A DNA stretch of 64,000 nucleotides, taken from the NCBI GenBank assembly GCA_900548695.1, contig URLC01000002.1, forward strand, positions 1 through 64,000, written 5' to 3'. The notes beneath the pieces are model-generated. The model worked only from the letters and a program-made list of their open reading frames with translations, was not told the origin of the DNA and ran no database searches. The stretch comes from an uncultured Mycoplasmatota bacterium (GTDB taxonomy: Bacteria > Bacillota_I > Bacilli_A > RF39 > UBA660). The position numbers were made by a program, and so were the translations under genes. Positions 8,103-15,814 of this stretch are shown here, piece after piece (position 1 is the first letter of the stretch; the number at the start of each line of letters is the position of its first letter).

Positions 8103-9344
8103 GTGAATAAAATTAATGTAACAAGTGAAATTAAACCTTTAAAAAAAGTATTATTACATCGACCTGGTAATGAATTGTTGAATTTAACTCCAGATACATT
8201 AGAAGAGTTATTATTTGATGATATTCCTTATTTACCAGTTGCTCAAAGAGAACATGATGAATTTGCTAGAGTCTTAAAGGAAAATGGGGTAGAAGTTGTT
8301 TATTTGGAAAAATTAATGGCAGAAGTTTTGGCCTTGAGCGAAGATATTCGTGAAGAATTTTTAAATCAATTTATTTTTGAAGCAGGTATTAGAACTCCTA
8401 AGTATCGTGATTTGGTGTTTCAATATTTAAATAGTTTTAAAGATGAATATGAACTTGTTCTTAAAACTATGGAAGGTATTCAAATATATGAAATTAATCG
8501 TGATCAGAGAAAAGATGAAAAGTCTTTGGTTGATCTTGTAACTGAAGAGACAGATTTTTTAGCTGCACCAATGCCAAATCTTTATTTTACTAGGGATAAT
8601 TTTGCAAGTATTGGTAGAGGTATTTCTTTAAATAAAATGTATTCTGCTACTAGAAATCGTGAGACTATTTATGCGGAGTATATTTTTAAATATCATCCTG
8701 ATTATAAAGGTAAAGTGGATAAATATTATGATCGTTGTTTACCTTATCATATTGAAGGTGGAGATATTTTAAATTTGAATGATCATATATTGGCTGTTGG
8801 TATTTCACAAAGAACAACAGCAGAAGCAATTGATCAGTTGGCTAAAAATTTATTTAAAGATGAAAAGTGTAAGATTGATACTGTTTTAGCTTTTAATATC
8901 CCAAATAGTCGTGCATTTATGCATTTAGATACAGTTTTTACACAAGTTGATCGTAATAAATTTACTTATCATCCTGGTATTGTAGACACTTTACAAGTGT
9001 TTGAGATTACAGAGGGAAGTATTGCGGATAGTGATGAAGATTTAAATGTTGTTGAAATTAATGATACTTTAGAAAATATTTTATCTTCATATTTAAAGAT
9101 TCCAGTTACTTTAATTCCTTGTGCTGGTGGTGATAAAGTTGCCTCTGAAAGAGAACAATGGAATGATGGTTCTAATACATTATGTATTGCTCCTGGTGTT
9201 GTAGTTGTATATGATAGAAATGTTATTACTAATGAGGTATTAAGGGAAAATGGACTTAAGGTAATAGAAATCCCTGGAGCAGAAATATCTCGTGGTCGTG
9301 GAGGTCCAAGATGTATGAGTATGCCGTTAGTGAGGGAGGATTAA
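8103..9344 (+). CDS. arcA: Arginine deiminase
   Basis: Converts arginine to citrulline and ammonia, the first step of the ADI pathway. The 413-aa length fits the family. Visible catalytic elements include LYFTRDNFAS, HIEGGDILNL, FMHLDTVFT and the C-terminal nucleophile Cys in GPRCMSMPL. GTG 8103 is chosen because GGAGG lies 7 bp upstream; the ATG at 8088 is part of that ribosome-binding region. It is followed by arcB after 1 bp, so arcABC are tightly coupled. Confidence 0.95.
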   Translation: MNKINVTSEIKPLKKVLLHRPGNELLNLTPDTLEELLFDDIPYLPVAQREHDEFARVLKENGVEVVYLEKLMAEVLALSEDIREEFLNQFIFEAGIRTPKYRDLVFQYLNSFKDEYELVLKTMEGIQIYEINRDQRKDEKSLVDLVTEETDFLAAPMPNLYFTRDNFASIGRGISLNKMYSATRNRETIYAEYIFKYHPDYKGKVDKYYDRCLPYHIEGGDILNLNDHILAVGISQRTTAEAIDQLAKNLFKDEKCKIDTVLAFNIPNSRAFMHLDTVFTQVDRNKFTYHPGIVDTLQVFEITEGSIADSDEDLNVVEINDTLENILSSYLKIPVTLIPCAGGDKVASEREQWNDGSNTLCIAPGVVVVYDRNVITNEVLRENGLKVIEIPGAEISRGRGGPRCMSMPLVRED

Positions 9345-9345
9345 T

Positions 9346-10335
9346 ATGAATTTTTATGGCAGAGATTTTCTTAAGCTTCTTGATTATAGTGAGCAAGAAA
9401 TTTTATATTTGATTCAGCTTGCTATTGATTTTAAAAAGAAAAAGAAAATGGGTAAAAAGCATGAGTATTTAAAGGGTAAGAATGTTGTTTTATTATTTGA
9501 AAAAGATTCTACTAGAACCCGTTGTGCTTTTGAAGTTGGAGCTATGGATTTAGGTATGGGAGTTACTTATTTGGGTCCTACTGGTTCACAAATGGGAAAA
9601 AAAGAAAGTATTAAAGATACAGCTAGAGTTTTATCTAGAATGTATGATGGAATTGAGTATCGTGGTTTTGCGCAAGATATTGTTGAAGAATTAGCAAAGT
9701 ATTCTTCCGTTCCTGTTTGGAATGGACTTACTAATGAGTTTCATCCTACACAAATGCTTGCGGATATTATGACAATGTATGAAAATTTTGGGAATATACG
9801 TGGAAGAAAGTTAGTATTTTTAGGTGATGCTAGAAATAATGTTGCTAATTCTTTGATGGTTATTTGTTCTAAATTAGGGATTGATTTTTGTTGTTGTGCA
9901 CCATCAGAATTATTTCCTAATTCAGAGTTAGTTTCTAAATGTCGTGAATTTGCAGAAGCCAATGGTTCTAAAATTTTACTTACTGAAGATGTTAATGAGG
10001 GTGTAAAAGGAGCTTCTGTTGTTTATACTGATGTTTGGGTATCTATGGGTGAAGATGATAGTTTATGGAAGAAAAGAATTGAATTACTAACACCATATCG
10101 AGTTACAGAAGAGCTTATGGGTTTAGCTAATTCTGATGCTATTTTCTTACATTGTTTACCATCTTTCCATGATATTAATACAAAAATTGGAAAGGAGATA
10201 CATGAAAAGTTTGGTATTACCGAAATGGAAGTAACTGATGAAGTATTTGAATCAGATCAGTCTAAGGTTTTTGATCAAGCAGAAAATAGACTTCATACTA
10301 TTAAAGCTGTCATGTATGCGACGATGAAAAAATGA
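9346..10335 (+). CDS. arcB: Ornithine carbamoyltransferase (catabolic)
   Basis: Phosphorolyses citrulline to ornithine and carbamoyl phosphate in the ADI pathway. The 329-aa protein has the carbamoyl-phosphate loop STRTRCAF, the FHPTQMLADIMTM segment, and HCLPSFHD, where the Cys is the usual ornithine-binding residue. Location between arcA and arcC supports the catabolic direction. It ends in TGA and overlaps the arcC start by 4 bp (ATGA), which also shows TGA is a working stop in this organism. Confidence 0.95.
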   Translation: MNFYGRDFLKLLDYSEQEILYLIQLAIDFKKKKKMGKKHEYLKGKNVVLLFEKDSTRTRCAFEVGAMDLGMGVTYLGPTGSQMGKKESIKDTARVLSRMYDGIEYRGFAQDIVEELAKYSSVPVWNGLTNEFHPTQMLADIMTMYENFGNIRGRKLVFLGDARNNVANSLMVICSKLGIDFCCCAPSELFPNSELVSKCREFAEANGSKILLTEDVNEGVKGASVVYTDVWVSMGEDDSLWKKRIELLTPYRVTEELMGLANSDAIFLHCLPSFHDINTKIGKEIHEKFGITEMEVTDEVFESDQSKVFDQAENRLHTIKAVMYATMKK

Positions 10336-11276
10336 AAAAGAAAAAGATAGTAATTGCTCTAGGGGGAAATGCTTTAGGTAATAGTCCTGAAGAACAATTA
10401 AGGTTGGTACAAAAAACGGCAAAGTATATTGTTGATTTAGCTGATACTTATGATATTGTTGTTACGCATGGTAATGGTCCACAAGTGGGAATGATTAATA
10501 TGGCCATGGAAGTTTCACATGAGGAGGTTAATACTCCAAGTGTTCCGTTTGCTGAATGTGGTGCAATGAGTCAAGGGTATATTGGATATCATTTACAGCA
10601 ATCAATTCAAGAAGAGTTGGTTAGAAGAAATATGCGCCGTAACTGTATAACAGTACTTACTCAAGTGGTAGTTGATAAAAAGGATACAGCTTTTAGTAAT
10701 CCTACTAAACCAATTGGTAGTTTTTATACGAAAGAAGAAGCTGATAAATTATATATTGAAAGAGGATATATATTTAAAGAAGATGCTGGTAGAGGGTACC
10801 GAAGAGTTGTTCCATCTCCAGAACCTAAAAAAATTATTGAAGCAAAGACAATAGAATTGCTTTTGAAAAATAGAAATATTGTTATTGCTGGTGGTGGCGG
10901 TGGAATACCAGTTGTTTATCATTATAATAGATTAAAAGGTGTAGATGCTGTTATTGACAAAGATAAAACTAGTGCACAAATAGCTATTGATATTAAGGCA
11001 GATGTTTTCTTAATTTTAACAGCTGTTGATAAAGTTTGTATTAATTATAATACAGCTAATGAAAAGAAAATTGATTTTTTAACTCCTTCTTTGGCTAGAA
11101 AATATATGAGAACTGGAGAATTTAAGGAAGGAAGTATGTTACCTAAGATTGAAGCTTGTCTTCAATTTGTGGAGCATAATAGAAGAAATGCTCATGCTTT
11201 GATTACATCTTTAGATAAAGCAAAACAGGCATTAGAGGGCAAAACTGGAACAGTAATTAGTAGGAAGGAATTTTAA
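10332..11276 (+). CDS. arcC: Carbamate kinase
   Basis: Transfers phosphate from carbamoyl phosphate to ADP, the ATP-yielding step of arginine fermentation. The 314-aa amino-acid-kinase fold shows ALGGNAL at the N-terminus, VTHGNGPQVG, and AGGGGGIPV near residue 185. The start overlaps the arcB stop. With the importer upstream and exchanger downstream it forms a complete energy-yielding unit, plausible as a main ATP source in a reduced fermentative genome. Confidence 0.95.
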   Translation: MKKKKIVIALGGNALGNSPEEQLRLVQKTAKYIVDLADTYDIVVTHGNGPQVGMINMAMEVSHEEVNTPSVPFAECGAMSQGYIGYHLQQSIQEELVRRNMRRNCITVLTQVVVDKKDTAFSNPTKPIGSFYTKEEADKLYIERGYIFKEDAGRGYRRVVPSPEPKKIIEAKTIELLLKNRNIVIAGGGGGIPVVYHYNRLKGVDAVIDKDKTSAQIAIDIKADVFLILTAVDKVCINYNTANEKKIDFLTPSLARKYMRTGEFKEGSMLPKIEACLQFVEHNRRNAHALITSLDKAKQALEGKTGTVISRKEF

Positions 11277-11278
11277 TT

Positions 11279-12724
11279 ATGGCTACGAAAAAAAAGAGAA
11301 AAGGTTTTATTACGGCTTTTTCAATTATCTTTATTTTGATTTTTCTTTTGGGCTTATTAACATATGTGTTACCACAAGCTCAATTTAATGGAGACCAAAT
11401 AGTTAATGGTACTGGTGTTGTTAGTGCTAGTTTATCAGATATATTAATGTCTCCAATATTAGGATTTGAAAATGCAATTGATGTTTGTATTTTTGTACTT
11501 ATTTTAGGTGGATTTTTGGCAGTTGTTGCTAAGACAAAGGCCTTAGAAACTGGAATTCAAGTTTTGGTAAAAAAACTTAAGGGAAATGAACTTGCTTTAA
11601 TACCTATTTTGATGTTTATTTTCTCTATTGCTGGTACCACTTATGGTATGTTAGAAGAAACTGTTGGTTTTTATGCACTTCTTGCTGCTGCAATGGTTAT
11701 GGCTGGAATGGATACTGTTGTTTCTTCAGCTATTGTATTGTTAGGTGCAGGTTCTGGTGTTCTTGGTTCTACTATTAACCCTTTCGCAGTTGGTGCTGCA
11801 GTTAGTGCTTTACCTGAGGGAGTAGAAGTTAATCAAGGATTAATTATTGCTATTGGAGCTATTTTGTGGCTTACTACTTTATTAATTTCTATTCTTTTTG
11901 TTATGAATTATGCTAAGAAAGTTATTAAGAAAAAAGGATCTACTATTCTTTCATTAAGAGAAAGAAAAAATATGGAGTTAGAATATGGTGCTCATGCTGC
12001 TAAAAAGAATGAAGTTGTTAAATTAACTAAAAAACAGATTATTACATTATGTTTATTTGGTTTAACTTTTGCTGTAATGATTGTTGGATTTATTCCATGG
12101 GCAGATTTTGGTATTACTTTCTTTGAAGGATTTACTGGTTGGTTAACTGGATCTCCACTTGGTAGTTGGTACTTTTATGAAGCTGCTTTGTGGTTTTTGA
12201 TTATGTCAGTTGTTATTGGTGTTATTAATCGTACAGGTGAAAAAGAATTTGTTGATACTTTCATTGATGGTGCCGATGATATGGTTGGTGTAATTTTAAT
12301 TATCGCGATTGCTAGAGGTGCTTCTGTTTTGATGCAAAGTACTTATTTAGATAATCATATTATTTATAATGCAGCAAATATTTTACAAGTGGTTCCTGCT
12401 GTAGTATTTGCTCCATTTAATTATTTATTACACGTAGTATTATCAGTTTTAGTTCCATCAAGCTCAGGGCTTGCAACATTATCAGCTCCAATTATTGGGC
12501 CACTTGCTGGTCAAGTTGGATATAGTGTTGAAACAACTATTATGACTATGGTAGCAGCAAATGGGTTAGTTAATTTGATAACTCCAACTTGTGGTGCTAT
12601 TATGGGTGGACTTGCTCTTGCTAAAGTTGAATATACTACTTGGGTAAAATGGGCAGGCAAAGTAGTATTGACGATTGCTATTGCCAATATTTTAATACTT
12701 ACATTTTTAATGGTAGTACTTTAG
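11279..12724 (+). CDS. YfcC/ArcD-like basic amino-acid antiporter
   Basis: A 481-aa integral membrane protein with about 12 helices of the YfcC family (C4-dicarboxylate carrier/ion transporter superfamily), members of which accompany arc operons and are annotated as arginine/ornithine exchangers. Helix-rich blocks such as AGTTYGMLEETVGFYALL and VVPSSSGLATLSAPIIGPLA (here LVPSSSGLATLSAP) match the duplicated hairpin-containing fold. Starting 2 bp after arcC, it likely exports ornithine while importing arginine. The presence of both this exchanger and an ABC importer is redundant but seen elsewhere. Confidence 0.85.
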   Translation: MATKKKRKGFITAFSIIFILIFLLGLLTYVLPQAQFNGDQIVNGTGVVSASLSDILMSPILGFENAIDVCIFVLILGGFLAVVAKTKALETGIQVLVKKLKGNELALIPILMFIFSIAGTTYGMLEETVGFYALLAAAMVMAGMDTVVSSAIVLLGAGSGVLGSTINPFAVGAAVSALPEGVEVNQGLIIAIGAILWLTTLLISILFVMNYAKKVIKKKGSTILSLRERKNMELEYGAHAAKKNEVVKLTKKQIITLCLFGLTFAVMIVGFIPWADFGITFFEGFTGWLTGSPLGSWYFYEAALWFLIMSVVIGVINRTGEKEFVDTFIDGADDMVGVILIIAIARGASVLMQSTYLDNHIIYNAANILQVVPAVVFAPFNYLLHVVLSVLVPSSSGLATLSAPIIGPLAGQVGYSVETTIMTMVAANGLVNLITPTCGAIMGGLALAKVEYTTWVKWAGKVVLTIAIANILILTFLMVVL

Positions 12725-12743
12725 TCGTATCTGGATATAAGAA

Positions 12744-12773
12744 AAATACTAGAAAAGTCTAGTATTTTTTTTT
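12744..12773 (+). terminator. Terminator of the arc operon
   Basis: AAATACTAGA (12744-12753) pairs perfectly with TCTAGTATTT (12758-12767) around AAAG and is followed by a T run. Confidence 0.9.
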
Positions 12774-12816
12774 CGTGTATGATATAATTTAGAGCGACGT
12801 GTAAAGAGGTGTTATT

Positions 12817-14637
12817 ATGAATAAAAGAAATGTAGCAATTATTGCCCATGTAGATCATGGTAAAACAACATTAGTTGATGGAATCTTAAAACATTCTGGA
12901 ATGTTTCGTGATAATGAAGATGTTTCTAATGTTTCTATGGATTCTAATGCTTTAGAAAAAGAACGTGGTATTACTATTTTAGCTAAAACAACGGCTGTTG
13001 ATTATAATGGAGTACGAATTAATATTTTGGACACTCCAGGACATGCTGACTTTGGTGGAGAAGTTGAGCGTATTATGAATATGGTTGATGGTGTTATTCT
13101 TGTTGTGGATGCCTATGAGGGAGCTATGCCACAGACTCGTTTTGTATTAAAAAAAGCATTTGAGGCTCATGTAAAACCGATTGTTGTTGTAAATAAAGTA
13201 GATAAGCCAAGTGCTAGATGTAAGCAAGTAGTAGACGAAGTTCTTGATTTATTTATTGAACTTGGAGCAGATGATAGTCAATTGGATTTTAAGGTTATTT
13301 ATGCCTCAGCTATTAATGGTACTTGTTCTTATAGTGATGATTTAAGTACACAAACAGAAGGATTTGGAGAGATTTTAGATACTATTTTAGAAGAGATTCC
13401 AGAACCATCTGGAGATAGTAGTAAATCATTACAATTTCAACCTGCATTACTTGATTATAATGAATTTGTTGGAAGAATTGGTATCGGTCGTGTTCATAAT
13501 GGAACTATTAAGACTGGGGAAATGGTTACATGTTGTCGTTTGGATGGATCTACCAAGCAGTTTAGAATTCAAAAATTATTTGGTTTTTATGGGTATAAAC
13601 GTATAGAAATAGAGCAAGCAGAAGCTGGTGATATTGTGGCAGTGGCAGGATTAGCGGATATTTCAGTAGGAGAAACATTATGCAATCCGAGTGATATTTT
13701 GCCATTACCACTATTACATATTGATGAGCCAACATTACAGATGACTTTTGGAACAAATTCGTCTCCTTTTGTTGGTAAAGATGGTAAAATTGTTACTGCT
13801 CGTAAGATTGAAGAACGTTTGATTAAAGAAACACAACGTGATGTTAGTTTGAAAGTTGAACCTTTTACTAATGATTCTTATATAGTTAGTGGTCGTGGTG
13901 AATTACATTTAGGCATTTTGATTGAAAATATGCGTCGTGAAGGATTTGAACTTGAAGTTTCTAAGCCTAAAGTTATTATTAAGGAAATTGATGGTGTTAA
14001 ATATGAACCATATGAAGAGTTACAAATCGATGTTCCAGATGAATCTGTTGGTTCTGTTATTGAACAATTAGGTCTTCGTGGAGCAAAGATGGAAAATATG
14101 TCTAATATTAATGGACAAACTCGTTTATTATATACCATTCCTTCTCGTGGACTTATTGGTTTTTCGACAGATTTTATGACACTTACTAAGGGTTATGGAA
14201 TCATGTCTCATAGCTTTAAAGAATATATGCCTTACGAAAATGTAGATGTTGGTGAACGTAAATTAGGTGTTTTGGTTTCTATGGAAAATGGACAATCTAC
14301 AGCTTATTCTATTGGAAACTTGGAAGATCGTGGAGTTATGTTTATTGAACCAGGTACTGAAGTATATGAGGGTATGATTGTTGGTGAGTGTAACCGTGAT
14401 AATGATTTAGCTGTCAATGTTGTAAAAGGAAAACAGTTAACTAATACTCGTGCTGCAGGAAGTGATCATACGGTGGTTTTGAAACGTCCTCGTCCTATTT
14501 CTTTAGAATATGCACTTGATTATATTAATTCTGATGAATTAGTGGAAGTAACACCAAATTTCATTCGTTTAAGAAAAAAGATTTTAAATACAGAAGAACG
14601 TAAGAAATTTGATGCTAAAAATAAAAAAAATAACTAA
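12817..14637 (+). CDS. typA: Ribosome-binding GTPase TypA/BipA
   Basis: A 606-aa translational GTPase that binds the ribosome and aids 50S assembly and stress adaptation. G1 is AHVDHGKTT, G3 is DTPGHADFGGEV, G4 is NKVDKP; then domain II, the EF-G-like III/V domains and the TypA-specific C-terminal block with KGKQLTNTRAAGSDHT. Length equals the family norm. It is preceded by a possible -10 (TATAAT, 12783-12788) and an RBS AAAGAGGTG, and is monocistronic between two terminators. Confidence 0.97.
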   Translation: MNKRNVAIIAHVDHGKTTLVDGILKHSGMFRDNEDVSNVSMDSNALEKERGITILAKTTAVDYNGVRINILDTPGHADFGGEVERIMNMVDGVILVVDAYEGAMPQTRFVLKKAFEAHVKPIVVVNKVDKPSARCKQVVDEVLDLFIELGADDSQLDFKVIYASAINGTCSYSDDLSTQTEGFGEILDTILEEIPEPSGDSSKSLQFQPALLDYNEFVGRIGIGRVHNGTIKTGEMVTCCRLDGSTKQFRIQKLFGFYGYKRIEIEQAEAGDIVAVAGLADISVGETLCNPSDILPLPLLHIDEPTLQMTFGTNSSPFVGKDGKIVTARKIEERLIKETQRDVSLKVEPFTNDSYIVSGRGELHLGILIENMRREGFELEVSKPKVIIKEIDGVKYEPYEELQIDVPDESVGSVIEQLGLRGAKMENMSNINGQTRLLYTIPSRGLIGFSTDFMTLTKGYGIMSHSFKEYMPYENVDVGERKLGVLVSMENGQSTAYSIGNLEDRGVMFIEPGTEVYEGMIVGECNRDNDLAVNVVKGKQLTNTRAAGSDHTVVLKRPRPISLEYALDYINSDELVEVTPNFIRLRKKILNTEERKKFDAKNKKNN

Positions 14638-14661
14638 AAATAGCTAGAAATAGCTATTTTT
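14637..14661 (+). terminator. Terminator of typA
   Basis: AAAATAGCTA (14637-14646) pairs with TAGCTATTTT (14651-14660) around GAAA; it begins at the last base of the typA stop codon. Confidence 0.85.
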
Positions 14662-14715
14662 GTTTGCTATTTTAGTTAAATTTTACTATAATGAGAATAG
14701 TAGAGGGTGATGTTA

Positions 14716-15408
14716 ATGGCACATAGAAAAAAAACTAAGGAAGAACTTGAAGAATTAACTAGAACACAAGTTTTAAATTTACAAGAGTTAGAAAAAGCGG
14801 CAAATTTTGAAAAGAAAACCAGTAAAAAGCCAGCAGCAATTTTAGCTATTATAGGACTTTTGTCTATTTCTTTGGGTGTTTCTTATCCAGGTATTCATAC
14901 AATGCTTTCTGATAAGCCTATACAAGAGAAGAAAGTTTCGGTTTCAGAGAAAAGAGAAGAGTTAAATGTAGTTAATAATAGTAGTAATGAATTAACTTGT
15001 ACTGCTAGTGTTATTAATACCGATGCTACTGTTTCAACAGTTACTTATTTGTTTCAATTTCAAAGTACTGGAATGTTAGGTTTTTATACAAAAACTATGG
15101 ATATTAAAGCTAGTGCTCCATTGACACAAACGCCTGCTAGTATTATTTCTTTAGATACTTCTTTAGCAAATTTGATGCAAACACCAATTAATGGTTATTT
15201 ACTCGAGAAAAGTCCTGTTGCGAGTACTACTCCTAATGTTGTAGATGGCTATACAGCAAAGCTTAGTGTAGATATGACGGTATTTAATCCAGCAACGTTG
15301 ACAGCACTTCATACAAGTAATAGTTTTGCTAATGTAGAGTTTAGTGCTAATGATACGAAAGATATTATTCAATCACGAGTTGAAAGTTTAGGTTATACTT
15401 GTAAATAA
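14716..15408 (+). CDS. Membrane-anchored extracytoplasmic protein of unknown function
   Basis: A 230-aa protein with a charged cytosolic helix (about residues 1-45), one transmembrane segment (ILAIIGLLSISLGVSY, about 46-62) and an outer domain of about 140 residues beginning after a Lys/Glu linker. The outer part, with ELTCTASV ... VTYLFQF ... and a final SLGYTCK, has one Cys at each end that could form a disulphide; the layout recalls DUF1307 (YehR) lipoprotein-like domains, but there is no lipobox. ATG 14716 follows AGAGGGTGAT. Monocistronic, with its own terminator. Confidence 0.65.
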   Translation: MAHRKKTKEELEELTRTQVLNLQELEKAANFEKKTSKKPAAILAIIGLLSISLGVSYPGIHTMLSDKPIQEKKVSVSEKREELNVVNNSSNELTCTASVINTDATVSTVTYLFQFQSTGMLGFYTKTMDIKASAPLTQTPASIISLDTSLANLMQTPINGYLLEKSPVASTTPNVVDGYTAKLSVDMTVFNPATLTALHTSNSFANVEFSANDTKDIIQSRVESLGYTCK

Positions 15409-15442
15409 AAACATTCATAACTTATGTTATGAATGTTTTTTT
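15407..15442 (+). terminator. Terminator after the 14.7-kb membrane protein gene
   Basis: AAAACATTCATAAC pairs with GTTATGAATGTTTT (14-bp stem, loop TTAT) followed by T residues; also symmetrical enough to work against minus-strand transcription. Confidence 0.85.
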
Positions 15443-15455
15443 ATAGATTAAATAA

Positions 15456-15482
15456 CAAAAAAACTGCAATTATGCAGCTTTT
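15456..15482 (-). terminator. Terminator of rpmB
   Basis: On the minus strand AAAAAGCTGCA and TGCAGTTTTTTT form a stem around TAAT; it overlaps the rpmB stop codon, leaving almost no 3' UTR. Confidence 0.7.
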
Positions 15483-15649
15483 TCATTTTTCAATAAAGTT
15501 CTTTTTTCTTTAGTTGAAATTCTTTTCTTTGTTCCGTCAGCAAATTTTACAACTTGTAAGTTTAATTTTTGTCTTTTTTTAGTAGCTCTTAAGGAATGAG
15601 ATCTTAAGTTTTTTACATTTCCTTTTCTATTTGATACATTAGCTGCCAT
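15470..15649 (-). CDS. rpmB: 50S ribosomal protein bL28
   Basis: A 59-aa basic protein: the reading frame on the minus strand gives NRKGNVKNLRSHSLRATKK, then LQVVKFADGTKKRISTKE, which are the diagnostic bL28 strings (NxRSHS, rRxxxNLQ, V.V.dG...r). Length is typical of the short, zinc-free (no CxxC) form. ATG at 15649 follows GGAGGAAG. The gene stands alone with a -35/-10 pair upstream and lies divergently from dnaE. It is easily missed because of its small size. Confidence 0.92.
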   Translation of the reverse strand: MAANVSNRKGNVKNLRSHSLRATKKRQKLNLQVVKFADGTKKRISTKEKRTLLKNEKAA

Positions 15650-15687
15650 TTTTCTTCCTCCTTTGCTCTTTTTCTTTCTGCTTTATA

Positions 15688-15716
15688 ACTTTAACATAAA
15701 AACTTAAATAAGTCAA
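15688..15716 (-). promoter_or_regulatory. Promoter of rpmB
   Basis: Minus-strand TTGACT (15711-15716) and TAAAGT (15688-15693) with a 17-bp spacer, about 40 bp upstream of the rpmB start. Confidence 0.6.
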
Positions 15717-15814
15717 ATATATTTAATTAAAAATAGTGTTTTTAAATCATTCGTATCATTTTGATTCTTATATTAAAGGTTTTATGATAAAATAAATGTG
15801 TAAGGAGGTTTTAT

